Shown in pieces: positions 1 to 7,350 of a stretch of DNA of 10,492 bases; within the stretch, counting starts at the first letter, position 1, and every line of letters starts with the position of its first letter. Source of the DNA: Acidobacteriota bacterium (GTDB lineage: Bacteria; Acidobacteriota; Terriglobia; Terriglobales; SCQP01); assembly GCA_021823305.1 (NCBI GenBank), contig JAKAOE010000026.1, positions 1 to 10,492 of the forward strand, read 5' to 3'. The notes under the pieces were generated by a model. It was given only the letters and a program-made list of their open reading frames with translations. It was not told the origin of the DNA and made no database searches. Both the position numbers and the translations under genes were made by a program.

Positions 1-973
1 GCTCGGCCTGCGCCGCCGCTTGCGCCTGCGCCAGCGCTTCGGCCTGCGCCCCCAGCGCCTCCGCCTTCGCCCGCAGCAGCCTGCGCTGGTGCGCTTCCAA
101 CTCGGCCTTGAGCTGCCGGTAGCGCTGCGCCTTCGCCGCCTGCCGCTTGAGCGAGTTCACCTGCCGCGTGACCTCTTCAAAGATGTCGTTGATCCGCGCC
201 AGATTCTGCCGCGCCGCTTCCAGCCGCGCCTCCGCCAGCCGCCGCTTCGCCTTGTACTTGCTCACCCCCGCGGCCTCTTCCAGGATCGCGCGCCGGTCGT
301 AGGGCTTCGAACTCAAGATCTGCCCGATCCGTCCCTGCTCGATGATCGCGTACGAATCCGGCCCCAGCCCTGTGCCCAGGAACAGCTCCTGGATGTCGCG
401 CAGCCGGCACGGCCGGCCGTTCATCAGGTACTCGCTCTGCCCGTCGCGAAACAGCCGCCGCGTCACCACCACCTCGCCCTTGCGGTTGTGCGCCCGGAAC
501 TTCCGCCGCTTCCGGATGGTCAGGACGACTCCGGAACTCGCCGGCGCTCCCGCGGGCTCCGCCCGCTCCGCGGCCTCAGCTAAGGCGGGACCCTCTTCCG
601 TCGCCTCGCTCGCCTCGTCCCACCCCTCGTCCGCGCCCGGCTCCGCCGCCTCTTGCGTTTCCTCGTCTCCCGTCCCTCCGTCAATCGCCTCGAACTCGTA
701 CTCCGCCGGGTCCACCAGCGTCAGGCTGACTTCCGCCATGCCGGTCGCCGCCCGCTCGCGCGTCCCGGCGAAGATCACGTCCTCCATGCGCCCGCCGCGC
801 AGCGACTTCGCCGACTGCTCCCCCAGCACCCAACTGATCGCATCCGCGAGGTTCGATTTGCCGCACCCGTTCGGCCCCACCACCCCGACCACCCCGCTGC
901 CCGGGAACTGCAGTTCGGTCCGGTCGCAGAAGGACTTGAAGCCCAGCATTTGCAGTTTTTTCAGCTTGAGCAC
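1..973 (-). CDS. smc: Chromosome segregation protein SMC, N-terminal part (cut by left edge)
   Basis: This is the ATPase head and first coiled-coil stretch of the SMC protein, which dimerises and with ScpA/ScpB organises and segregates the chromosome. The 324 visible residues run in frame off the left edge with no stop. They start LKKLQMLGFKSF, then Walker A GPNGCGKS (33-40), then EYLMNGRPCRLRDI (181-194), GTGLGPDSYAIIEQGRIGQI with the Q-loop glutamine near 213, and RRAIIEEAAGVSKYK. From about 245 the sequence becomes an Ala/Glu/Arg/Gln-rich coiled coil. Walker B, hinge and signature motif lie outside the window. I chose the GTG at 971-973 because AAGGAG sits 6 bases upstream and the protein then begins at the usual place for the family; an ATG at residue 9 is too close to the domain. 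An unusual acidic/basic insertion occupies residues about 91-165. Identity is certain. Confidence 0.97.
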   Translation of the reverse strand, partial: MLKLKKLQMLGFKSFCDRTELQFPGSGVVGVVGPNGCGKSNLADAISWVLGEQSAKSLRGGRMEDVIFAGTRERAATGMAEVSLTLVDPAEYEFEAIDGGTGDEETQEAAEPGADEGWDEASEATEEGPALAEAAERAEPAGAPASSGVVLTIRKRRKFRAHNRKGEVVVTRRLFRDGQSEYLMNGRPCRLRDIQELFLGTGLGPDSYAIIEQGRIGQILSSKPYDRRAILEEAAGVSKYKAKRRLAEARLEAARQNLARINDIFEEVTRQVNSLKRQAAKAQRYRQLKAELEAHQRRLLRAKAEALGAQAEALAQAQAAAQAE

Positions 974-1014
974 ACCGGTCTCCTTACCCTTATGCTGCGC
1001 ACGGCGCTGGTTGG

Positions 1015-1043
1015 ATAGTACCCGCCATCTCCCCGCGGATCAA
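1015..1043 (-). promoter_or_regulatory. Candidate sigma-70-type promoter of smc
   Basis: Read on the minus strand, TTGATC (1038-1043) is followed after exactly 17 bases by TACTAT (1015-1020). Each hexamer matches four of six consensus bases, which is notable in such GC-rich DNA. Transcription would start near 1008 and leave a leader of about 35 bases before the smc GTG, containing the AAGGAG ribosome-binding site. It lies in the only sizeable gap (974-1088) of the left block, so smc probably has its own promoter besides any read-through from addA. This is inference from motif and position. Confidence 0.5.
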
Positions 1044-1088
1044 GGGAGTTAAGTGCCACCGGTAGCGTGTCGCCCAGCAAGCCCCCCA

Positions 1089-4000
1089 CTAATTGTGTGA
1101 TCTGGCGGGGTTTACGCCACCCTCCCACTCCCGCCAGGCACCCAGCGCCGGAAAGTACAGACCGCACCGCACCGGCAGCGGCGCCAGCCCGCCGAGCAGC
1201 TCGGCATAGCCTTCGAGCTGCGCCTTGTACGTCTCCGCCTGCTCGTCCAGGAAAGCCTCCAGTCCTGCCCCTTCGTGCACGCCGGTCTTGTAGTCAATCA
1301 CCCAGCGCACGCCCCCGTCCACGAAGCTCCGGTCCACGATCGCCTGCCGCAGTCCCGCCGCCGTCATCCCCTGGATCGCCCACTCGCAGTGCGCCTCCTC
1401 GTGCGCCGCCAGGATCCATCGCCCGCGCTCGTCGCCCGCCATCCGCGTCAGCATCCGCTCCAGCCGCGCCCGCGCTTCGTCCCGCTCCGCCGGTCCCACG
1501 CCCGCCGCCCACAACGCCTGCTTCAGCTCGCCCGGCGTCCATCGCAGCGGAGCGCGCCCCGCCATCCGCCGCAGCACAATGTGTGCCGCCGTCCCCAACT
1601 GCCGTGCCAGCGCCGCCGCCGTGCCGTGCCGCGGCTGCATCGCTGCTGGCGGCGCCGCCGGAGCCGCCGCGGCCCACGTCACCTCCGCGGGAGACCCCGC
1701 CGGCGCCCAGTCCGCCGCCACGCGCCGCAGCATCCTGTTTTCCCGCGGCGCAGCCGCGGCCGGTGGTCCGCCGCCCTGCGCGCTTGCCGCCTGCCGTTCC
1801 AGCTCGCCTCTCACCGCCGGCCACAGCGGCCGCAGCAGCGAGTCGGCCCGCGGTTGCGCGAGCTCACCATCGTTCCGGTGCTTCACCTCCGCCACCAGGT
1901 GCAGCGTGCGCTTCGCCCGCGTCGCCGCCACGTAGAGCAGCCGCAGCGTCTCCTGCTCGTTCGAGGCCTTCTCCTCCTGCTGCACCAGCTTGTACGCCGG
2001 GCTCTCGCCGCCTCTCGGCGGCGCCGCCGCCAACAGCAGGCGCGCCTCCGCTCCTTCCGCCGCTGGGCGGTACCGCCAATGCAGCAGGCGCTGGTCCTCT
2101 CGCCGTGGCGGCCGCCCCAGTCCCGGCAGGATCACGGTGTCGAACTCCAGCCCCTTGGCTTGGTGCATGGTCATCACCTTCACGCGCGCCTCCGTGGGAT
2201 GTTCCGGAGCCGCCATCAGCTTCTGCGCCTCCTCCCTCACCCGGTCCAGGTCGAGTGTTCCGTTGCCGTGGTCGTGCGCCTCGATCAGTCCCAGCATCGC
2301 CTCCGCATCCGCCGGATTCGCTCCCTCCGGCGCGCACGCCTCGCCGCCCAGCGCCCGCCAGCACCACGCCATCAGCCGCCTCGCCGGCACGCGCCCCCGC
2401 TCCCGTGCCGCCGCGTTCAATACCTCCATCGTCCGCGCCGCCCGCTGCTGTCCGTCCTCCGACAGCCGCTCCGCCCGCGCCGCGTAAAGCTCCGCCACCG
2501 TCGCATCCGCCTCGCCGTCCGGCAAATCCCCGCACAGCGCGTGCAGGTCGGCCAGCGTCAGCCCGCACCAGGGCGCGCGCAGCGCCGCCAGCCACGCGAC
2601 GCGGTCCGCCGGGTCGAACACCGCCTGCGTCAGCGCCAGCAGGTCGCGCGCCACCGGGCTCTCCTCCAGCGTCCACAGCTTCACCGCTTCGAACGCGATG
2701 CCGCGCCGCCGCAGCTCCGGCAAAATCGTGCGCAAATGCGTCCGCGCACGCACCAGGATCGCGATCTCTCCGGCGTCCGCATCGAGCTCTCGCCGCGCCA
2801 ACTCCGCCACCACTGCGGCCTCGTCTCGTCCGGCGGCGCCGCCCACCGCGTGCGTCTCGACTTTCGCCTCCACCTCTGTCTCCTGCGCCGCCGCCGCCGC
2901 GCTGAATCGCGCCGCGCCGATTTCCGCGTCGTCCTCCGCCGGAAAGATCCCCCTGAAGACGCCGTTCGCCCACTCCACCAGTTCCGCCTGCGAGCGAAAG
3001 TTGCGCGCCAGCGTCAACTGCTCAAGCGCGGTCGCGCCCATCCGCCCTTCCTCCGCCGTACGCAGGAACAGCTCTACCCGCGCGTTGCGGAAGCGGTGGA
3101 TGGATTGCATCGGATCGCCCACCAGAAACAGCGTCCGTCCGTCGCCCGGCTGCCAGTCCTGCGTTAGCGCCTGAAGCAGCCGGTACTGGGCCGCCGACGT
3201 GTCCTGAAACTCGTCCACCAGGATGTGCTGCAGCCGCCCATCCAGCGCGAACGCCAGCGCGCTCGGCGCGCCCGCCTCGTCGCGCAGCGCCTCGCATGCC
3301 CGCAGCGTGATCTCGGTGAAGTCGCACTCGCCCCGCGCCGCGAACTCGAGCTGCAACTCCGCTGCCGCCGGCCGCAGCAGCTCCAGCAGCGCCGTCTCCA
3401 GCGCGAAGTCGGCCGCTTCCGGCAGGCCTCGCGTTGCGTGCAGCGCCGCGCACGCGGTCTCCGTCAGCCCCAGCGCCTTAAGCCGCTTGGCGCCGGCCGC
3501 GTCCAGCCCAGCTCTGCTGTCCGCGCGCCCGCGCACCCCTCCCTTCTGGGTTAGGGTCAGGCCGGCCAGCGCGCGCCACCGCGGCAGCTCCGCCATCGTC
3601 GCCTCCGGCAAGGCCGGCAATCCGCCGACCTCCGCCAGTTCGCCCGCGAACGGCGCCAGTTCCTCCCGCGCCCGCGCCAGCCGGCCCTCCACCAGCCGCG
3701 TCAGCTCGCGTTGCGCCGCCGCCGCAACCTCCTCCGGCTCGGCGAACAGCACCTCCGGCCACGCGTCCCGCCGCTTGAGCATGTCCGCCAGCAGCGCTTC
3801 CGCCCGCTCCAGATCGGCATCAGCGTGGTCCACCAGCCGCCGCGCCGCGGCCGCGCCCACCGCGTTCGTCCCCATCCGCCGCAGGCACGCCGCCGCCGCC
3901 GCGCGGTACATCTCCTCCGCCGTCTCGGTCGGCGCCGGCGCCCCGCCCAGCCGCGACCGCCACGGCAGCCGTTGCGCCAGGCTCAGCGCCAGCGCATCCA

Positions 4001-4376
4001 GTGTCTGGATCTTGAGTCGTGACGGCGTCTCCTCCAGCCGCCAGCCGCGCGCCTCCGCCCGCTCCCGCGCCGCCACGGCCAGCTCCCACGTCTTCCTGTC
4101 GTGCGCCTTCTCCGGCGGCGCACCGGCTGCTTGCGCGAGCGCCTTCAGGATCTCCACCCGCATTTTCGCTGCCGCCTTGCGCGTGAAGGTCACGGCCAGA
4201 ATCGCCTCCGGCGCCTCCACCGTCGCCAGCAGCGCCAGATAGCGCTGCGTCAGCAGGGTTGTCTTGCCCGACCCCGCCGGCGCCCGCACCAGAAACGACC
4301 GCGCCACTTCCAGCGCCGCCACGCGCGCGGCTCGATCCTGAACCGCGAGTGCGAGCCGTGTCGCATCACTCGCCAT
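1089..4376 (-). CDS. addA: AddA-like UvrD-family helicase with C-terminal PD-(D/E)XK nuclease
   Basis: This 1095-residue superfamily-1A helicase-nuclease is probably the motor subunit of an AddAB-type complex, which processes double-strand breaks for RecA. Visible motifs are Walker A APAGSGKTT (32-40), motif Ia AVTFTRKAAAKMR (about 60-72), the Walker B box VDEFQDT (about 387-393), motif III LVGDPMQSIHRFRN (about 415-430), motif IV ARNFRSQAELVEWAN, motif V MTMHQAKGLEFD (near 735) and motif VI LLYVAATRAKR (near 815). The C-terminal nuclease is intact: HEEAHCEW, then IVDRSF, then VIDYKTG (near 1025) and QLEGY. Length fits AddA. The ATG overlaps the last 11 bases of the upstream AddB-like gene, and GGAGG lies about 9 bases before it, so the two are probably translationally coupled. 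RecB is less likely because no RecC- or RecD-like gene is nearby and the partner is AddB-like. Confidence 0.93.
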   Translation of the reverse strand: MASDATRLALAVQDRAARVAALEVARSFLVRAPAGSGKTTLLTQRYLALLATVEAPEAILAVTFTRKAAAKMRVEILKALAQAAGAPPEKAHDRKTWELAVAARERAEARGWRLEETPSRLKIQTLDALALSLAQRLPWRSRLGGAPAPTETAEEMYRAAAAACLRRMGTNAVGAAAARRLVDHADADLERAEALLADMLKRRDAWPEVLFAEPEEVAAAAQRELTRLVEGRLARAREELAPFAGELAEVGGLPALPEATMAELPRWRALAGLTLTQKGGVRGRADSRAGLDAAGAKRLKALGLTETACAALHATRGLPEAADFALETALLELLRPAAAELQLEFAARGECDFTEITLRACEALRDEAGAPSALAFALDGRLQHILVDEFQDTSAAQYRLLQALTQDWQPGDGRTLFLVGDPMQSIHRFRNARVELFLRTAEEGRMGATALEQLTLARNFRSQAELVEWANGVFRGIFPAEDDAEIGAARFSAAAAAQETEVEAKVETHAVGGAAGRDEAAVVAELARRELDADAGEIAILVRARTHLRTILPELRRRGIAFEAVKLWTLEESPVARDLLALTQAVFDPADRVAWLAALRAPWCGLTLADLHALCGDLPDGEADATVAELYAARAERLSEDGQQRAARTMEVLNAAARERGRVPARRLMAWCWRALGGEACAPEGANPADAEAMLGLIEAHDHGNGTLDLDRVREEAQKLMAAPEHPTEARVKVMTMHQAKGLEFDTVILPGLGRPPRREDQRLLHWRYRPAAEGAEARLLLAAAPPRGGESPAYKLVQQEEKASNEQETLRLLYVAATRAKRTLHLVAEVKHRNDGELAQPRADSLLRPLWPAVRGELERQAASAQGGGPPAAAAPRENRMLRRVAADWAPAGSPAEVTWAAAAPAAPPAAMQPRHGTAAALARQLGTAAHIVLRRMAGRAPLRWTPGELKQALWAAGVGPAERDEARARLERMLTRMAGDERGRWILAAHEEAHCEWAIQGMTAAGLRQAIVDRSFVDGGVRWVIDYKTGVHEGAGLEAFLDEQAETYKAQLEGYAELLGGLAPLPVRCGLYFPALGAWREWEGGVNPARSHN

Positions 4377-6924
4377 CGTCGTCCCCCTCCGCGCCGTCGG
4401 CGGCGAACTCCGGCGCGCGGTCGCCGATCCGGCACAACATCGGCAGGTCGCAAAACTCGCAGGTCTTGCCCGGCTTCTTGGGGTCCACCACCGCCGCGCC
4501 CGCGCGGTAGTCCGCCGCCAATCGCTCCAGGTCCTCGGTCCACGCCTGCGTCGGCGTCCCCTCTACCAGCCGCATCTTCCCCGGTTTGAGTTGCGCGAAT
4601 GCGACCTGTGTAACCCGCTTGCGCTCCGGGTGCGTGGCCGCATAGAGGGGCAGCTGCGGCTGGTTCATCCGCGGCGGCGTCCAATCCTTCTCGCCCACCT
4701 CGCCCGACTTGTAATCGAGAAGCACGAGCGTGCCATCTTCCAACTCGTCCAGCCGGTCGTTCTTCAGATGCAGCTCGATTCCGCCAAAGTTCGCCTCGAA
4801 CCGTCGCTCGCGCTCGACCACCGTGAACCCCAGCCGCTTCTCCTCCTCCGCCAGCCACGCCACCATCGCCCGTGCCAGCCGGTCCGTTTCCAGCTCCGCC
4901 AGCGCGCGCTGGTGCCGTAGCCGCGCCTCGCCCTGCACCGCCGTATCCGCCGCCCGCCGCGCCGCCGCCGCCCGCTCGTCCGCCGGCATGGTCCGGAGCC
5001 GTTGGCTGTCCTTCACTTCTTCCCAAAACGCCTCCAGCGCCTTGTGCAGCAACGAGCCGCGCGTCGTCGCCGCCAGTCCCGCCGGCGGCGCCGGCGCCGC
5101 CGCGGCGCCCAAGCGCCCATGCGCGAACGCGCGAAACGGGCACGCCGCCTGATCCGCGAACAGCCCCGAACCACCGCTCGCCGCCACCGCCGCCGGTCCC
5201 GCCTCATCGGCCTCTGCCGCGATTGGCGCTGCGCGCACCGCTCCCGCCGGGTTATCCGGCTCCCCGCCCGCCTCCAGCCCCGCAATCAGCGGGCTCGGCC
5301 GCAACTCCAGATCGCCGTCGTTCGCCGGCCAGCTCGCCGTCAGATGCCGTGCGCTCCCGCGCAGCCGTTGCCACACCCGCTGCGCGAACTCCGCCTCGCT
5401 CGCCGCCGACGCCCTTGGCATGCCGCGGTGGTGCTGCCAGTCAAGCGGCAGGAACGGATGCGGCGCCGCCGGCTGCGGCAGCGTGCCGTCGTCCATCCCC
5501 GCCACCCACACCTGCTCGAAGCGTTCGCCCGCCGCCTCCAGCCAGCCCAGAATCTCAACCGGCGCTTGCGCCGCCTGCGGTTGAAAGATCCGCGCTTCCG
5601 CCAGTCCCCGCAGCCGCCGCAGCGCCTCCCGTGCCGTGATCGGCGCCGCCGACACCTGGTCCAGTCTTCGGAACTCGTCCGTCGTCTCCGCCCACGCCCG
5701 CGCCGCCTGGTGCTCGGCGCTCGTCAGTCCGCGCTCGCCCGGCCAGCCCGCGGCCTCGAGCAGCGCCCCGAAACTGGCCGCCCACCCGCCGTGCCCCTGC
5801 CGCTCCGGCCACGCGTTGCGCGTCCTGCGGCACGCCGCCAGCAGCCCCGCCAGCTCGGCGCAACTCTCGCCCGCCGCCCGCCGCTCCAATTCCTCCCACG
5901 CCCACCACGCTCGCTCCTCGCACCGCCGCTTCCGCGCCCACGCCGCCCGCTGCTGCCCCTCGCGTTCCGCCCCGCGCAAAAACGGCGAGGGCAGCCACCG
6001 CAGCGCCTCGCCCGCCTGGACCGGCGGCGCTTCGATCCACGTCGCCAGCGTCAACAGCGCGCTGCCCGCGACCGGATGCTCCGCCAGCGCCGGCCCGATC
6101 GAAAGATGAAACGCCGCCGGCGCCGCATCGCCCGGCTTCCGCCCCGGATGCAGTGCCTCGAGAAACGCCCGCTCCGCCGCCGCCCGCCGCTGCCCCAGCC
6201 CGGCGATGATCACTCCGATCCGCCCGGTCTCGCCGCCATCCAGCAGTTCCCGCGCCCAAGCCGCCGCCAGCGCCAACTCATGCTCCCCGTCCCGCGCCGC
6301 GACCCGCCGCGCGCTCTCGGGTACCACCGTCTCCGGCGCGTACGCCTCCGTCGCCCCGCCCGCCGCCCGCACCGCTGCCCCTAGCGCTTCCTGCTGCGGC
6401 GTCAGCCGGTCGAATCCCGCCAGCAGCATCCGCGGTGCCGCCAGCACGCCGCGCGCGATCGCCTCGCCCACCGCCGTCGGCAGCTCCGCCGCCGTGAGGT
6501 ATCCTTCGCGCCCGCACCGCGCCGCGAACGCCCGCGCCCATCCGCGAAACGCCGCCGTGTCTTCGCGCTCGTCCCACTCCGGTCCGTCGAGCGCGAGCCC
6601 CCAGCCGTGCGTTAGCTCCCACGCCGAAGCCGCCGCCCCTGCCGCCGCCCCGGGCGCCAGCAGCGCTGCGCCCTCCGCTGCAACGATCTCTTCCCAGATC
6701 CGCTGCTCCTGCGCCCCGGTCAGCAGCCGCCGCTCCCCGCCCGCCTCCGCCCAGGCGTTCGCCAGCCACGCCTCCAGCGTCGCTATCGCCGCCGCCGCCC
6801 AGCTCGCGCGCCCCGCCGCCCGCTGCGCCGCGCCCCACGCCGACTGCAGCTCGCGCGCCAGCCGCGGATTCGCCGTTGCGACCGCATCCCCCCGCCGCAA
6901 CGCGTCCGCCAGCCTCGCGTCCAT
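4366..6924 (-). CDS. AddB-like PD-(D/E)XK nuclease with Fe-S cysteines (TIGR03623-type DNA repair protein)
   Basis: This 852-residue protein is the likely partner of the downstream AddA-like helicase. Its N-terminus (TANPRLARELQSAW, then a WL...W pattern) matches my memory of the roughly 900-residue TIGR03623 family, a relative of AddB. I see no Walker A motif, so the helicase fold is probably non-catalytic, as expected of an AddB-type subunit. The C-terminal RecB-family nuclease is complete: NDRLDEL, LLDYKSG (near 736) and QLPLYAATH. Four cysteines flank it as in AddB iron-sulfur nucleases: one in ACPFRAF (near 594) and three in CEFCDLPMLC (near 821-830), so a 4Fe-4S cluster is expected. The ATG at 6922-6924 has no clear Shine-Dalgarno, but an extended -10-like element lies 8 bases upstream. 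Classical AddB of about 1150 residues is longer. Family is fairly sure; the physical complex is inferred from the overlap. Confidence 0.88.
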   Translation of the reverse strand: MDARLADALRRGDAVATANPRLARELQSAWGAAQRAAGRASWAAAAIATLEAWLANAWAEAGGERRLLTGAQEQRIWEEIVAAEGAALLAPGAAAGAAASAWELTHGWGLALDGPEWDEREDTAAFRGWARAFAARCGREGYLTAAELPTAVGEAIARGVLAAPRMLLAGFDRLTPQQEALGAAVRAAGGATEAYAPETVVPESARRVAARDGEHELALAAAWARELLDGGETGRIGVIIAGLGQRRAAAERAFLEALHPGRKPGDAAPAAFHLSIGPALAEHPVAGSALLTLATWIEAPPVQAGEALRWLPSPFLRGAEREGQQRAAWARKRRCEERAWWAWEELERRAAGESCAELAGLLAACRRTRNAWPERQGHGGWAASFGALLEAAGWPGERGLTSAEHQAARAWAETTDEFRRLDQVSAAPITAREALRRLRGLAEARIFQPQAAQAPVEILGWLEAAGERFEQVWVAGMDDGTLPQPAAPHPFLPLDWQHHRGMPRASAASEAEFAQRVWQRLRGSARHLTASWPANDGDLELRPSPLIAGLEAGGEPDNPAGAVRAAPIAAEADEAGPAAVAASGGSGLFADQAACPFRAFAHGRLGAAAAPAPPAGLAATTRGSLLHKALEAFWEEVKDSQRLRTMPADERAAAARRAADTAVQGEARLRHQRALAELETDRLARAMVAWLAEEEKRLGFTVVERERRFEANFGGIELHLKNDRLDELEDGTLVLLDYKSGEVGEKDWTPPRMNQPQLPLYAATHPERKRVTQVAFAQLKPGKMRLVEGTPTQAWTEDLERLAADYRAGAAVVDPKKPGKTCEFCDLPMLCRIGDRAPEFAADGAEGDDDGE

Positions 6925-6932
6925 AGCAGAGC

Positions 6933-6941
6933 AGTGTACCA
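6933..6941 (-). promoter_or_regulatory. Candidate extended -10 element just before the AddB-like gene
   Basis: On the minus strand the sequence reads TGG-TACACT, an extended -10 form (TGn then a hexamer with four of six consensus bases), ending 8 bases before the ATG at 6924. A start site 6-8 bases downstream would fall on or next to the ATG, so the transcript would be nearly leaderless. That would explain the missing Shine-Dalgarno. There is no convincing -35 box. Weak single-motif evidence, strengthened by a similar arrangement before the cytochrome gene. Confidence 0.3.
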
Positions 6942-6959
6942 GCCGCGCCGCCGGCCGCT

Positions 6960-6973
6960 CGCGGGGGCCCGCG
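6960..6973 (-). other. Short GC hairpin between cytochrome c gene and AddB-like gene
   Basis: A perfect inverted repeat CGCGGG-GG-CCCGCG lies in the 65-base gap (6925-6989) after the cytochrome stop codon. It would fold as a 5-6 bp all-GC hairpin. No run of T follows it, so it is not a standard intrinsic terminator. It may slow polymerase, protect a 3' end, or mean nothing at this GC content. Confidence 0.25.
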
Positions 6974-6989
6974 CCTAATGAATCGTGCG

Positions 6990-7325
6990 TTACTGCTGTC
7001 CCGGTCCGAAATGCCGCGCCAGATACGCGATCAGTGCCGCTTGGTCGTTCGGGTCCACCTGCGCGCCGAGCTGCTGCATCAGTGCCACCGTCTTCGTCCA
7101 GCCCGCCGCGTCCTGCGGATTGTGGCTCAGCGTCTCCAGTCCGTGGCAGCCGCCGCAGGTGCGCAGCACCAGTTGTCCCACCGCCGCGTCCGCTTCCGCC
7201 GGCACCGGCGCCGAAGGCGAGGGCGGCGCCGGCGGCTCGCGCCGCAGCCCCGCGCCCGAGGCCACCAGCACGCCCGCCAGCCCCACCGACAACCCCAGCA
7301 TGATCAGCGGCGCCTTCAACTGCAT
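6990..7325 (-). CDS. Small membrane-anchored monoheme cytochrome c
   Basis: This 111-residue exported electron carrier has an N-terminal hydrophobic segment (about residues 5-25, LIMLGLSVGLAGVLVA) that is either a signal peptide or an uncleaved anchor. A Pro/Ala-rich linker follows (30-45), then one cytochrome c domain with heme-binding CGGCH at 57-61. Met83 in ALMQQLG is the probable sixth heme ligand, and the C-terminus ends with the usual helix, ALIAYLARHFGP. The domain resembles short monoheme domains attached to quinoproteins or found as free cytochromes. It would act on the periplasmic side of the inner membrane; its redox partners are unknown, although the upstream genes point to a heme-copper oxidase. 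The ATG has only a weak purine stretch upstream, while TAGAAT lies 10 bases before it. It is 25 bases downstream of the beta-barrel gene. Confidence 0.85.
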   Translation of the reverse strand: MQLKAPLIMLGLSVGLAGVLVASGAGLRREPPAPPSPSAPVPAEADAAVGQLVLRTCGGCHGLETLSHNPQDAAGWTKTVALMQQLGAQVDPNDQAALIAYLARHFGPGQQ

Positions 7326-7335
7326 CGCGACTTCA

Positions 7336-7341
7336 ATTCTA
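7336..7341 (-). promoter_or_regulatory. Candidate -10 hexamer before the cytochrome c gene
   Basis: TAGAAT (five of six bases of the sigma-70 -10 consensus, minus strand) ends 10 bases before the cytochrome ATG. The usual spacing to a transcription start would leave a leader of only about 3-4 bases. I see no good -35 box at 16-18 bases. The hexamer lies just after the stop codon of the beta-barrel gene, so it would give the cytochrome its own transcript. Confidence 0.3.
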
Positions 7342-7350
7342 CCGCGCCAG

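Noticed and set aside
1031..1050. Inverted repeat CTCCC/GGGAG as an addA terminator
   Set aside because: The stem is 5 bp with a 10-base loop and no T-run, and it overlaps the better-supported smc promoter.
1067..2905. 612-codon plus-strand open frame, Pro/Ala/Ser-rich
   Set aside because: It lies entirely antisense to the addA-like gene, which has every helicase and nuclease motif. The low-complexity Pro/Ala/Arg product is what a GC-rich third-position bias produces on the opposite strand.
1275..3167. 630-codon plus-strand open frame, Arg/Gln/His-rich
   Set aside because: Same situation as above: antisense to addA, no recognisable domain, and a composition typical of a shadow frame.
5002..6384. 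460-codon plus-strand open frame, Arg/Pro/Gln-rich
   Set aside because: Antisense to the AddB-like gene, low complexity, no domain or credible start signal.
6960..6973. GC hairpin as an intrinsic terminator of the cytochrome gene
   Set aside because: The stem is only 5-6 bp and no T-run follows on the minus strand. Kept only as a structural note.
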